NCBI GenBank assembly: GCA_031551255.1
Contig: JAVBNW010000035.1
Coordinates: forward strand, 1-31,622
Source: JAVBNW01 sp031551255
Lineage (GTDB): Bacteria > Bacillota > Clostridia > Christensenellales > UBA1750
Reading direction: 5' to 3'
DNA length: 31,622 nucleotides
The first letter of the stretch is position 1, and each line of letters starts with the position of its first letter. Of this stretch, positions 1 through 8,082 are shown piece after piece. The notes under the pieces were generated by a model. It ran no database searches. It was not told the origin of the DNA and was given only the letters and a program-made list of their open reading frames with translations. The position numbers were made by a program, and so were the translations under genes.

Positions 1-30
1 GAGACGCTTTTCCGGAGCGCCGTCTTGCGC

Positions 31-80
31 GATACCGGATTGCCTCATCTTCGTTGTATTCAAGCAATCCGGCATGCATG
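31..80. repeat. REP-like palindromic repeat, single copy
   Basis: A 9-bp stem (CCGGATTGC at 35-43, GCAATCCGG at 64-72) encloses a loop containing TCTTCGTTGT and is followed by CATGCATG. The same loop and 3' flank occur in the tandem repeat at 23175-23400, where the stem reads CCGGATGGC/GCCATCCGG. One stem position differs between the loci and its partner has changed to match, so pairing is kept. I infer a dispersed palindromic repeat of this genome. It lies upstream of the first gene and may belong to the 3' region of a gene outside the window. Confidence 0.55.
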
Positions 81-99
81 AGCCACGTCAAGGACTTGC

Positions 100-160
100 A
101 TAGCGCTATGACGAACCACAGTTTGTCATAGCGCTGTAATGCCCGTGCGCGGGCATTTTC
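100..160 (+). terminator. Tandem hairpins with a T-rich tail
   Basis: The first hairpin has an 11-bp perfect stem, AGCGCTATGAC (102-112) with GTCATAGCGCT (125-135), extendable to 14 pairs. Directly after it a second hairpin, AATGCCCG (138-145) with CGGGCATT (150-157), runs into TTTTCTT. The second has the form of a rho-independent terminator for a gene left of the window. It ends only about 20 nt before the first start codon. Confidence 0.6.
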
Positions 161-181
161 TTATCATAGGAGATGAAGCCC

Positions 182-946
182 ATGCGCTACGATGCGGTGC
201 TGTTCGACTTTGACTATACGCTTGCCGACGCGACCGGCGGCATTGTGGAAAGCGTGAATTACGCGTTGGCAGGGCTTAGCTACCCTCTTGCAGGCGAGCC
301 GGCGATCCGCCGCACGGTCGGCCTTTCGCTTGCAGATACGCTTTTTACACTGACAGGTGTGCAAGACGGCGAAAGCGTCGCGCGCTTTCAGGCGCTGTTC
401 CGGGAAAGGGCCGACGAGGTGATGAACGAGAAAACGGAGCTCATGCCCGACGCGATAGCGGCGCTTTCGGCGCTTAGGCGAAACGGAGTGCGCGTGGGAA
501 TCGTCACCAGCAAGTACCACTACCGCATCGATCAGGCGCTCGCAAAATTTGGCGCGGCGCATTTGGTAAGTGTTATCGTCGGCCATGAAGACGTCAAAGA
601 GCCCAAACCATCGCCGGAGGGGATCTTCATGGCGCTTGGGGTAGCGGGTCTTGAACCCATGAGGCGTACCTCCCCGGATGACTCGTTGGCCTCAAACCGT
701 CTTTCAAATATGCGGTTTGAGGCGCTTAGGCCCGATCCTCGCCACCCTAGCGCTTTAGCGCCGGTTCGCCGCGCGCTGTATGTGGGCGACAGCATCGTAG
801 ATGCGGAAGCGGCTAGACGCGCGGGTGTTGATTTTGCCGTGGTGCTTACCGGCGCGACGCCAAGGAGAGATTTGGAGGCCTATCCCCATATCGCCGTTGT
901 GGAAAGTTTGGCGGAGCTGTTGGCCGTACTGGAGGATGAAGCATGA
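182..946 (+). CDS. HAD-superfamily hydrolase, phosphoglycolate phosphatase/pyrophosphatase-like
   Basis: A cytosolic HAD phosphatase that probably hydrolyses a small phosphorylated metabolite; the substrate is unknown. Counting from an upstream in-frame ATG at 173, motif I is DFDYT (nucleophile D12, acid/base D14), motif II is the T112-S113 pair in IVTSK, the lysine motif is KPSP (K145), and motif IV is GDSIVD (D206, D211). A helical cap lies between motifs I and II. I chose the ATG at 182 because AGGAGA at 168-173 is well spaced for it and overlaps the ATG at 173. Between the lysine motif and GDS there is an extra 36 residues not usual for the family (separate entry). The stop overlaps the next start as ATGA, so this looks like the first gene of a coupled operon ending in queA. 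Confidence 0.88.
   Translation: MRYDAVLFDFDYTLADATGGIVESVNYALAGLSYPLAGEPAIRRTVGLSLADTLFTLTGVQDGESVARFQALFRERADEVMNEKTELMPDAIAALSALRRNGVRVGIVTSKYHYRIDQALAKFGAAHLVSVIVGHEDVKEPKPSPEGIFMALGVAGLEPMRRTSPDDSLASNRLSNMRFEALRPDPRHPSALAPVRRALYVGDSIVDAEAARRAGVDFAVVLTGATPRRDLEAYPHIAVVESLAELLAVLEDEA
659..766 (+). other. In-frame 36-codon insertion in the HAD gene
   Basis: Family members normally go from the GLEP-like helix end directly to RRALYVGDS. Here 108 nt (36 codons, residues 163-198 counted from the ATG at 173) lie between them, rich in Pro, Arg and Ser. The DNA contains a 10-bp palindrome, CCTCAAACCG (690-699) with CGGTTTGAGG (713-722), and a smaller one near 750-762 (GCGC TTTA GCGC). The reading frame is kept. 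This resembles palindromic elements tolerated inside bacterial genes; the boundaries are inferred from the family pattern. Confidence 0.5.
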
Positions 947-1416
947 GCAAAAAGCTGGAAACCGCGCTGCGCTATGCCAAGCGCATAAAACTCATATGCA
1001 TGGCGGTGGGCGTCCCCATTGTGGCGATCGGCCTGGGATTGTCGGCGGCGTCCGTATACGGCGGCGGCGATACGCCGCTCGAGCTGATCGCGATTGCGCT
1101 GTTCGGCGGTTGGGGGTTGGTGATTGCGGCGCTCGCCGCCAACCTTGCCCAATACGAGATTGCGATGCGGCTTTCGGGATATCCGTTGATGGGCAAGCGC
1201 GAGCTATGGACCGCCGTGGGCATTTGCGCGGTGATTGGCGCGGCCGGGCTCGTGTTCACGCTTAAGGCCCCGCCGGGGGCTGCCGTCGGATATACGCGCA
1301 TGGCCGTGGCGGGCCCGGCGTGCATCCTCGTCATCTTCGCCGAGCAGGCCAGGCGCAAGCGCTTGAACGCCAAGTATGCTGCGCGCGAAGCATCGGAAAA
1401 AGGAGCGCCGAAATGA
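943..1416 (+). CDS. Small integral membrane protein, unknown function
   Basis: This 157-residue protein is not recognised as a named family. It shows four hydrophobic stretches, at roughly residues 16-37, 45-68, 88-107 and 115-133, with a Lys/Arg-rich start (MSKKLETALRYAKRIK) and a charged C-terminal tail (ARRKRLNAKYAAREASEKG). This fits a four-helix membrane protein with both ends in the cytoplasm. The start overlaps the HAD stop as ATGA, and its own stop overlaps the queA start in the same way, so the three are probably translated together. Nothing ties it to queuosine chemistry except position. Confidence 0.75.
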   Translation: MSKKLETALRYAKRIKLICMAVGVPIVAIGLGLSAASVYGGGDTPLELIAIALFGGWGLVIAALAANLAQYEIAMRLSGYPLMGKRELWTAVGICAVIGAAGLVFTLKAPPGAAVGYTRMAVAGPACILVIFAEQARRKRLNAKYAAREASEKGAPK

Positions 1417-2438
1417 AGACCAGCGATTTTTTCTATGAGCTGCCCCCCGAATTGATCGCCCAAACGCCTGTCGAGCCGCGCGATCACAGCCGCCTGCTCG
1501 TGTGCCGTCGCGATGGCGGGCTGGTGGAGCATCGGCACTTTTACGACATCGTGAATTATCTGCGCCCCGGCGACGCGCTGGTAATCAACGACACTCGCGT
1601 ACTTCCGGCAAGGCTGTTGGGCGAGCGCGAGGGAACCGGTGGGGCGGTGGAGCTTTTGCTTCTCAAGCGGCTTGATAAGGATCGCTGGGAGTGCCTTGTA
1701 AAGCCCGGGCGCAAGCTGCGTGAGGGACAAAACGTCGTATTTGGCGAGGGAAAGCTGCGCGCGACGGTCGAAACGCGCACCGACGCGGGTGGGCGCATCG
1801 TGCGTTTTGATTATGAAGGGGCGTTCGAGCAAATTCTCGACGAGCTCGGGCAGATGCCTCTTCCGCCGTATATCACGCAAAAGCTTCAGGACCGCGAGCG
1901 CTATCAGACGGTATATGCCCGCGAAACCGGTTCCGCCGCCGCCCCCACTGCCGGACTGCACTTTACGCCCGAGTTGCTTGAGCGCGTGCGCGGCACCGGG
2001 GTGGATATCGTGCCCGTGCTGCTGCATGTGGGCCTTGGAACATTTCGGCCGGTGAAGGCGGAAAACATCCAGGAGCATGCGATGCACGAGGAGCACTATC
2101 GGGTGACGCAACAGGCCGCGGACAGGCTCAACGCCGCGCGGGCGAGGGGAGGGCGCATCGTATGCGTGGGCACGACCTGCGTGCGCACGCTCGAGAGCGT
2201 CGCAACGGAGGATGGGACTGTGCGCGCGGGCTCGGGAGAAACGCGCATCTTCCTGTCTCCCGGCTATCGCTTTCGCGCAGCAGATGCGCTGATCACCAAC
2301 TTCCACCTGCCCGAATCGACGCTGCTGATGCTGGTTTCCGCGTTTATGGGGCGCGATAACGCGCTTGCCGCGTATGGCGAGGCGGTGAAAGAACGCTATC
2401 GGTTTTTTTCGTTCGGAGATGCGATGCTCATCGTATAA
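1413..2438 (+). CDS. queA: S-adenosylmethionine:tRNA ribosyltransferase-isomerase QueA
   Basis: QueA transfers and isomerises the ribosyl moiety of AdoMet onto preQ1 in the wobble position of GUN-anticodon tRNAs, giving epoxyqueuosine. The 341-residue length is normal. Recognisable blocks are the N-terminal FFYELPPELIAQTPVEPRDHSRLL, cut short here as ELIAQTPVEPRDHSRLL, then INDTRVLPARLLG, AAPTAGLHFTPELL, VLLHVGLGTFRPV and the C-terminal LITNFHLPESTLLMLVSAF region. The ATG at 1413 follows AGGAG at 1401-1405 and overlaps the previous stop; an open frame further upstream is not family-like. Its usual partner tgt lies about 10 kb downstream rather than adjacent. Confidence 0.96.
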   Translation: MKTSDFFYELPPELIAQTPVEPRDHSRLLVCRRDGGLVEHRHFYDIVNYLRPGDALVINDTRVLPARLLGEREGTGGAVELLLLKRLDKDRWECLVKPGRKLREGQNVVFGEGKLRATVETRTDAGGRIVRFDYEGAFEQILDELGQMPLPPYITQKLQDRERYQTVYARETGSAAAPTAGLHFTPELLERVRGTGVDIVPVLLHVGLGTFRPVKAENIQEHAMHEEHYRVTQQAADRLNAARARGGRIVCVGTTCVRTLESVATEDGTVRAGSGETRIFLSPGYRFRAADALITNFHLPESTLLMLVSAFMGRDNALAAYGEAVKERYRFFSFGDAMLIV

Positions 2439-2565
2439 AGCATCTTCTTGGAAAATAATCCAAACGGCCTTTGAATGCCGCCGTGGAAAGGAGCATGTTT
2501 CCTCGTTTATTCCCCTGCGTTTTGCGCAATCTATGGGCGGAACGATTTTTGAAAGGGGAAACAAT

Positions 2566-2856
2566 ATGCCGCAGAAGAATGGCAACATCAGCCTGCCCAT
2601 GAATACCCTCAGCGATATTCCCACGCCCAATGCCAACGCGCAGACGATCACCGCTCTTCAGAAACAGAGCGGAAGAGTGGTGGGATATCAGCTTTCCGAC
2701 GGGCGTGTGCTGAACAAGATCGATGCGGTTGCATTGGCCAGGCAGGGAGGCATCGCCGGCGTAGGCATTGCCAACCGCAAGGGAAGCGAGTATCTAAAAT
2801 CCCTGCCCGACGAAACCGACAACAACAACCTGGGCAATCTTCCTTCTATATCATAA
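2566..2856 (+). CDS. DUF3892 domain-containing protein
   Basis: A 96-residue protein whose core, from about residue 25, matches the DUF3892 pattern as I know it: ITALQKQSGRVVGYQLSDG, then ALARQGGIAGVGIANRKG, then EYLKSLPD. The role of the family is not established; it is common in Firmicutes and often follows unrelated genes. The first 25 residues are Asn/Pro-rich and probably disordered. The start at 2566 has AAAGGGGA at 2552-2559. It lies 127 nt after queA, so it may be read through from that operon or have its own promoter; I see no convincing one. Confidence 0.85.
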   Translation: MPQKNGNISLPMNTLSDIPTPNANAQTITALQKQSGRVVGYQLSDGRVLNKIDAVALARQGGIAGVGIANRKGSEYLKSLPDETDNNNLGNLPSIS

Positions 2857-2862
2857 AGACCA

Positions 2863-2911
2863 CGGCATGAGGGTACGCGTATACGGCATGGGGGTACGCG
2901 TACCCCCCATG
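2863..2911. repeat. Two 21-bp direct repeats ending in a GC-rich palindrome
   Basis: CGGCATGAGGGTACGCGTA (from 2863) is repeated with one change from 2884, a period of 21 nt. The second copy continues into CCCCCCATG, so 2887-2911 forms a near-perfect palindrome around GTACGCGTAC. No T-run follows, so it is not a standard terminator. It separates the DUF3892 gene from the TetR promoter. Confidence 0.5.
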
Positions 2912-2949
2912 AGCCCCCCGCCGAGAAAAGACGTTCGTATGAGGGGAAG

Positions 2950-2996
2950 TTGATTTTTTATTGATAATGCCATATAATGAATGAACCGTTCATTAT
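2950..2996 (+). promoter_or_regulatory. TetR gene promoter with overlapping palindromic operator
   Basis: TTGATT (2950-2955) and TATAAT (2973-2978) are 17 bp apart. Just downstream, AATGAACCGTTCATT (2980-2994) is a 7-1-7 perfect palindrome, extended by a second dyad from 2974 to 2996 that covers the -10 box. The core matches the site before the ABC operon (3717-3731) at 13 of 15 positions, which fits autorepression by the TetR protein encoded next. Confidence 0.8.
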
Positions 2997-3011
2997 AAAG
3001 GGGGATGCCGG

Positions 3012-3674
3012 ATGGATTCTCGATTGTGGGATATCTACCTCGCTGCCGGGCGGCTATTCAACACGAAGCGCTACCGGAATACGAAGGTAAGCGAAATCGC
3101 CGCCGCCGCCGGCATCGCTACGGGAACGGTGTATAATTTGTTTGCCAACAAGAAGGCGATTCTTACCTTCGTAATACGGGCTTCTTTTGAATTGGATTTT
3201 TGGAACAGCGAACCCTCGCTGCCGATTGCGCAGGCGGAGGTTCCAACGCTGATTTCGCTTTTCAGGCAGAGCATGGAGCGTTATTTTGGGGATATTGTAG
3301 ATAAGCAAGGAAAGATCGCATGCGGTTTTATAGAGCTGATTTCGAGGATGTACGATATGCATGCGGATGTTTTGATGGCCACGAACAACATTGAACACAA
3401 TGCCGATCTCTTCCCCGATCTTGCCGATGCTTTTTTTTCCTTTCGCAAAGAGGGCTTTGTCATCTTGGAGGATGCCATTGCGCGCTATATGCGTACCGGC
3501 GAGATTCGGACGATGGAGTACCCGCGCATACACATGCAAAATATCAACGACATTTCGACTTGGTGGGCGATGAATGCCTATATCGCCATGCCGGATGTGA
3601 TGGTTCCCCGGGAAACCGGCAAGAAGATCGCCGTCGATCTGCTGGCGCGCGCGTACCTAACGCAATATATTTAA
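3012..3674 (+). CDS. TetR/AcrR-family transcriptional regulator
   Basis: A 220-residue one-component regulator. The N-terminal 55 residues hold the TetR helix-turn-helix (KVSEIAAAAGIATGTVYNLF, about residues 25-44, followed by ANKKAIL). The rest is an alpha-helical ligand domain without recognisable ligand residues. It starts at 3012 after AAAGGGGG. A perfect palindrome overlaps its own -10 box and a near-identical palindrome precedes the ABC transporter operon, so I infer that it represses both itself and the exporter and is released by a transported compound. The inducer is unknown. Confidence 0.93.
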   Translation: MDSRLWDIYLAAGRLFNTKRYRNTKVSEIAAAAGIATGTVYNLFANKKAILTFVIRASFELDFWNSEPSLPIAQAEVPTLISLFRQSMERYFGDIVDKQGKIACGFIELISRMYDMHADVLMATNNIEHNADLFPDLADAFFSFRKEGFVILEDAIARYMRTGEIRTMEYPRIHMQNINDISTWWAMNAYIAMPDVMVPRETGKKIAVDLLARAYLTQYI

Positions 3675-3712
3675 CTCTCGGGCGCTCGTTGCGCCTAACT
3701 TTCATGAACAAA

Positions 3713-3735
3713 TTTGAATGAATGGTTCATTCAAA
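3713..3735. promoter_or_regulatory. TetR operator before the ABC exporter operon
   Basis: TTTGAATGAA (3713-3722) and TTCATTCAAA (3726-3735) form a 10-3-10 perfect palindrome. Its core AATGAATGGTTCATT differs from the operator at 2980-2994 in two central positions only. The right arm abuts the AAAGGAGG ribosome binding site (3733-3740), so a bound repressor could also hide this region. No clear -35/-10 pair is visible directly upstream, so part of the transcription may come from the TetR promoter. Confidence 0.75.
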
Positions 3736-3749
3736 GGAGGTTGGTTGGC

Positions 3750-5471
3750 ATGAAGATGCTGATGGAGTTTATGAATGCACATTATGACGGGAATCTTCCG
3801 CTCCGGCTGCTCGCCATTGGTGCGTGCACCGCGCTGTCCGCGGGCGCCCAGTTCATATCGACATGGTATGTGGGCGTCATCATGAACACAATTGCGCAGG
3901 GGCCATCCGCAGTGCTGCGATATTTTGCCGTTATTGCCGTGGCTGTAGTCGTTTATACGATAAGCAATACCGCATATGAATATGCCTCTGGAAGGATGGC
4001 GAACCGCTTCCTGCGCGGCTTGCGTGCCAGGCTGGGTGAAAAGCTGTGCAAGGCGGATCACGCTTCCTTGGAAAAGATCCCCGAATCCGATCTCTTCTAC
4101 ATTCTCATCAGGGATACGGAAGGATTTCGACCGTGGCTTGCCGCGCTTTCGTCGCTTGGGCAGACTCCCGTCAAGCTTGTCGTCGCCATGATCGCCATAT
4201 TCGCGCTCAGCTGGGAACTGTCGCTCGCGATGCTTCCGATGATGCCCCTGGTCATGCTGCCATCCCTTCTCTTATCGAAAAAGCTGCATTCCATGCAGGC
4301 TGACGAGAAGGCGGCTATGGCGAAAGCGAGCGGGTTTTTGCAGGAGATGTTGGATTTTGTGCTCGTCATCAAGGCCTATTGCCTCGAAGGGCTGTTCTCG
4401 GTAAAAAGTCGAACCCGCCTTTGCGACGTGGAGCGGACGCGGCGGCGAAGACAGCTTAGGGAACAGATGGTGCAAACCTTTGGGCGCTGCCTTGGGCATG
4501 TTATCAATCCCCTGATGTTTATTTTCGGTGGGTATTTGGTTTTGCAGGGGCGAATGACTATCGGAAATATCGTAACGGTGATGCTTCTTACGAATATCAT
4601 CGGAGAGGCTTTGAACTTGATTTATGCCGTCCCCACCGCATACCAGGAAGCGAGAGCGAGCATGGAGCGCGTCGCCAAAGTTCTTGCTTCGCCGGACGCA
4701 ATGCCGCGAGAAGGCGGCGCAGGCCCGCGCGGCGAGGAGGAAGGGGCGCTTGACGTGCGGCGCATTTCCTTTTCGTATGATTGCGCGTCAATTTTGCGTG
4801 AAATCAGCTTTTCCGTGCAAAGGGGAGAAAAGATCGCCGTCGTCGGGGCCAGCGGGAGCGGAAAAACTACTTTGCTCAAAGTTATGTGCGCTCTTTTGCC
4901 CACCGATTCGGGAGAGATTGCGCTTTTAGGAACCGATGTCGCATCCGTGCCGCCGGGCGATACATGGGAACAGCTCGCAGTCGCGCCGCAGGAGCCCTTT
5001 TTGTTTCCCGATACGCTTGCGAACAACGTGCTCATCGCCCGCCCGAATGCCGCTTTGCACGACGTGCGGCAGGCCTGCAAGCGCGCCCGCATTGCCGAAT
5101 TCATCGAGGCTTTGCCCGCTGGGTATGATACTCGGCTTGGCGATATCGGGGCTTCCATGTCCAAGGGCCAAATGCAGCGCGTCAATTTAGCCCGCGTATT
5201 CCTGCGCGACGCCCCTGTGTGGATGCTGGACGAACCGTTGTCCGCACTCGATCCTGATACGCACGACGAGATCCTTCGCGATATCCTGTCGCAAGATAGA
5301 ACCGTGCTCATGGTCTTGCACGAGATGAAATGGCCTAAGAAGTTTCATAAGATCCTCTACTTGCGCGATGGCGCAGTTGAAGGCTTTGCCCCTCACGAGG
5401 CGCTGCTTTGCGAGAGCGCGGAGTATCGCGCAATGTTGACGCAAAGAAACCACGAGGAGATGCAATCATGA
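3750..5471 (+). CDS. ABC transporter, fused membrane and ATPase domains (degenerate-signature subunit)
   Basis: A 573-residue half-transporter of the exporter type. Residues 1-310 form the membrane domain with hydrophobic helices. The ATPase domain follows: Walker A GASGSGKTT (366-374), Q-loop VAPQEPFLF, signature MSKGQ (470-474, usual LSGGQ), Walker B VWMLDEP (D494, E495) and switch histidine H524. I chose the ATG at 3750 because AAAGGAGG (3733-3740) precedes it; an upstream in-frame ATG at 3714 lies inside the operator. It overlaps the next ABC gene as ATGA, and the two subunits probably form one heterodimer. TetR control suggests export of a toxic or signal compound; the substrate is not visible. 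Confidence 0.9.
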   Translation: MKMLMEFMNAHYDGNLPLRLLAIGACTALSAGAQFISTWYVGVIMNTIAQGPSAVLRYFAVIAVAVVVYTISNTAYEYASGRMANRFLRGLRARLGEKLCKADHASLEKIPESDLFYILIRDTEGFRPWLAALSSLGQTPVKLVVAMIAIFALSWELSLAMLPMMPLVMLPSLLLSKKLHSMQADEKAAMAKASGFLQEMLDFVLVIKAYCLEGLFSVKSRTRLCDVERTRRRRQLREQMVQTFGRCLGHVINPLMFIFGGYLVLQGRMTIGNIVTVMLLTNIIGEALNLIYAVPTAYQEARASMERVAKVLASPDAMPREGGAGPRGEEEGALDVRRISFSYDCASILREISFSVQRGEKIAVVGASGSGKTTLLKVMCALLPTDSGEIALLGTDVASVPPGDTWEQLAVAPQEPFLFPDTLANNVLIARPNAALHDVRQACKRARIAEFIEALPAGYDTRLGDIGASMSKGQMQRVNLARVFLRDAPVWMLDEPLSALDPDTHDEILRDILSQDRTVLMVLHEMKWPKKFHKILYLRDGAVEGFAPHEALLCESAEYRAMLTQRNHEEMQS

Positions 5472-7090
5472 GCACGATACGCGCGATGATCGGCTACATA
5501 CGCAAGCATCCGTTCCTTTGGGCAGCGAGCCTTTTTATGCCCTCTTTCGCGGCGTTGGCCACGAACCTGGCCTTTGCCTACGGCATGCAAGCCTTTACTG
5601 CGCAGTTTGATCAACCCGGCGCTTCTATGCAAAATATTGCCGTCATTATGCTCGGCACGCTATTGATCCTGGTCGTTACGACCTTGATCGAAGATGCTGC
5701 GCGCTACGGAATGGCCGTGTTCATCGTAAAAACAGAGAACTCCATGCGCCAGAATATGACGAAGGCGCTGCTCCTCGCGCACTACGTAAAGATCGGTGCA
5801 CTCGATCGCGGAGAGCTTTCCACCCGTTACCTTACCGATACGGGCAGGGCGGCCTTGCTGGTTAGTTGGGACTTGCACGGGGTTTTGTGGCCGATCGTGC
5901 TCGGCTCCGGGTATTTGGTTGCTTTGTTTAACGCCGACTCCATCATCGCGGCGATCATGCTGCTCCTGGTCGCGATCGTCATCGTGCTCAATCTGTTTTT
6001 TGTCAAGCGGTTTGCGGCGCTCGAAAAAAAGAGCCTTGCCGCGCAAGACGGCTATGCGGGCATCATAAGCAGCGTGGTTCGGGGCAAGATGAGCGTACGC
6101 CTTCTCGGCGCGGGGCAGGCGATGGCAAGTAAGGCGTGCGAACAATCGTATCGTCTTTTTCAGGTAGAGGAAGAAAAGACAAAGCTTTCGACCACCCGCG
6201 CCGCGTCCATGGAATTCTTCGCGGCGGTCTTAACATCGTTGACCGCCCCCTTGGCGTGCGCGCTGGCGGCCTACGGCCTGCTTTCCCTCGCGGCAGTCGT
6301 GATGATTGCCCAACTGTGTCGATATCTCATTCTCTATACCCGAAACTTCGGCGTTGCGCTGACCAACTTTCGCGCGCACGCCGCCTCGTACGAAAGGCTG
6401 CGAGAGATACAGAGCCTCGAGCGTGAACCCGATTGCGAAATGGAGATGCGCGCTCCGTCGCCGAGCGCGAATGTGCTTCTTCACTGCAAGGATGTCGCCG
6501 TTTCCTACGGAGAAAGCGCCGTGTTGTCGGGATTTTGCCTAACCGTTCGCAAGGGCGAAATCGTCGCGCTCAGGGGGCCGAGCGGCGGGGGAAAGTCCAG
6601 CATTGTCAAGGCGCTCTTGCGGCTAATCGAGCATGAAGGCCGCATAGAACTGCTGGGGCGCGATATCAACGCCCTCTCGCCGATAGCGCTGCGCCAATCG
6701 GTCGCCTATGTGCCGGAGCGCAGCGAAGTATTTGGCGCGACGGTCGAGGAGAATATGCGCTATGCGGCCGCGGACGCCGACATATCCGCGCTGCGGAAGG
6801 CGCTGAACGCTTCCGCCCTGTTTGATGCGGATATTCTCGGGCGCGATGCCGGAGCGAGGGGTGAAGGGCTTTCGGGCGGGCAACGGCAGCGGGTGGCCAT
6901 CGCCCGCGCACTGCTGAGGGATGCGCCGCTCATCGTCATGGATGAGCCGACCGCCGCGCTCGACGCGCAATCCGAAGCGCATGTGTTGCGCACCATCGAA
7001 GCGCTCAAGGCGCAGGGGAAGGGGATCCTCATCATCACACACCGCGAGTCGACCGCGCGCATCGCCGACTCGGTGGTAACGCTGCCGTGA
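5468..7090 (+). CDS. ABC transporter, fused membrane and ATPase domains (canonical-signature subunit)
   Basis: Partner half-transporter of 540 residues, starting in the ATGA overlap at 5468 with GAGGAG upstream. The membrane domain covers about residues 1-325. The ATPase has Walker A GPSGGGKSS (370-378), a canonical LSGGQ (468-472), Walker B IVMDEP and a switch histidine in IITHRES. The position where the Q-loop glutamine is expected reads VPER (E417), so the glutamine appears replaced by glutamate. The protein ends soon after the H-loop, without a long C-terminal extension. With the preceding subunit this gives a dimer in which each half carries different substitutions, as in asymmetric heterodimeric exporters. 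Confidence 0.9.
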   Translation: MSTIRAMIGYIRKHPFLWAASLFMPSFAALATNLAFAYGMQAFTAQFDQPGASMQNIAVIMLGTLLILVVTTLIEDAARYGMAVFIVKTENSMRQNMTKALLLAHYVKIGALDRGELSTRYLTDTGRAALLVSWDLHGVLWPIVLGSGYLVALFNADSIIAAIMLLLVAIVIVLNLFFVKRFAALEKKSLAAQDGYAGIISSVVRGKMSVRLLGAGQAMASKACEQSYRLFQVEEEKTKLSTTRAASMEFFAAVLTSLTAPLACALAAYGLLSLAAVVMIAQLCRYLILYTRNFGVALTNFRAHAASYERLREIQSLEREPDCEMEMRAPSPSANVLLHCKDVAVSYGESAVLSGFCLTVRKGEIVALRGPSGGGKSSIVKALLRLIEHEGRIELLGRDINALSPIALRQSVAYVPERSEVFGATVEENMRYAAADADISALRKALNASALFDADILGRDAGARGEGLSGGQRQRVAIARALLRDAPLIVMDEPTAALDAQSEAHVLRTIEALKAQGKGILIITHRESTARIADSVVTLP

Positions 7091-7107
7091 CGGCGCTAGG
7101 TTTGGTA

Positions 7108-7136
7108 TTGCCAACAAGTAAGAGGCAATATATAAT
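7108..7136 (+). promoter_or_regulatory. Promoter of the AAA ATPase gene
   Basis: TTGCCA (7108-7113) and TATAAT (7131-7136) are separated by exactly 17 bp in the 104-nt gap after the ABC operon. The gene therefore need not be part of the TetR-controlled transcript. Confidence 0.7.
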
Positions 7137-7194
7137 ATGAATAGATGAAAGCAAGAAGATCTTAATTCGGAAACTATTTGTGTGAGGAGGAAAA

Positions 7195-8049
7195 ATGATT
7201 TATTTAGATCATTTTAAATTCCCCGATGACGATATGGAATTCAATTTTTTTATGTCGATCAAGCGAAAGTGCTACGATACATTTTATCCATTCAAGGTAT
7301 TGTCGGCGCATGGCCTTGAAAGAATCGACTTTGAGCCAATTACTATTCTATATGGGGGGAACGGTTCGGGGAAATCGACGGCGCTCAATGTGATAGCGGA
7401 AAAGGCTAAGCTTCAGCGCGATTCCGTCTATAATAAATCGAGCTTTTATGTCGACTATATCGATATGTGTCAGATCTACCTGGAAACCGCCATCCCCGAA
7501 GAAAGCCGCATCATTACAAGCGACGACGTGTTTGACTATATGCTCAACATTCGCAACCTCAACGAAGGCATCGATCAACGAAGAGAAGAGGTTTTTGAAG
7601 AGTATTTAGATGCTAAATACTCTCAATTTCAGCTAAGATCCATAGCGGATTACGATCAGCTGAAAAAAGTGAACAAGGCCAGGAGCAAAACTCAATCCCG
7701 GTTTGTGCGAAGTGAACTGATCGACAATGTAAGAGAATACTCCAATGGAGAAAATGCCTATCGGTATTTTACTGAAAAAATCGGCGAAAACGGGCTCTAT
7801 ATCTTAGATGAGCCCGAAAACAGCCTCTCCCCCAAACGGCAAATGGAACTGAAGGGCTTTATCGAAGATTCCGTGCGTTTTTTCGGATGCCAGTTCATTA
7901 TATCGACCCATTCGCCGTTTCTGCTCGCGATGCGGGGAGCTAAGATATACGATCTTGACGAGGACCCCGTCGATATCAAATCGTGGACGGAATTGGAAAA
8001 CGTGCGCATATACTACGACTTTTTTGCGCAGCACCAGAGCGAATTTTGA
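7195..8049 (+). CDS. AAA family ATPase, ABC/RecF-like stand-alone ATPase
   Basis: A 284-residue soluble ATPase with Walker A GGNGSGKST (54-62), a signature-like YSNGE segment, Walker B LYILDEPENS (D205, E206) and H-loop STHSPF (H239). The compact ABC-type ATPase core with an inserted, charged, helical middle (residues about 100-180) resembles the predicted ATPases of COG3910. No nuclease or TOPRIM domain is fused and no partner gene is adjacent, so a defence role is not supported. The gene is more AT-rich than its neighbours and has its own promoter and terminator, which may point to transfer. RBS AGGAGG, ATG at 7195. Confidence 0.85.
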   Translation: MIYLDHFKFPDDDMEFNFFMSIKRKCYDTFYPFKVLSAHGLERIDFEPITILYGGNGSGKSTALNVIAEKAKLQRDSVYNKSSFYVDYIDMCQIYLETAIPEESRIITSDDVFDYMLNIRNLNEGIDQRREEVFEEYLDAKYSQFQLRSIADYDQLKKVNKARSKTQSRFVRSELIDNVREYSNGENAYRYFTEKIGENGLYILDEPENSLSPKRQMELKGFIEDSVRFFGCQFIISTHSPFLLAMRGAKIYDLDEDPVDIKSWTELENVRIYYDFFAQHQSEF

Positions 8050-8082
8050 TGCCTGAATATAAGCTTTCGCCGCGTGCTCATT

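Noticed and set aside
972..2651. Long open frame on the minus strand opposite queA and its upstream neighbour
   Set aside because: It is antisense to clear family members, has low-complexity Arg/His-rich composition and no RBS; it is a by-product of GC-rich codons.
7195..8049. AAA ATPase as part of a defence system (for example an OLD-like or retron-associated effector)
   Set aside because: No TOPRIM, nuclease, reverse transcriptase or toxin partner is present; it has its own promoter and terminator and stands alone.
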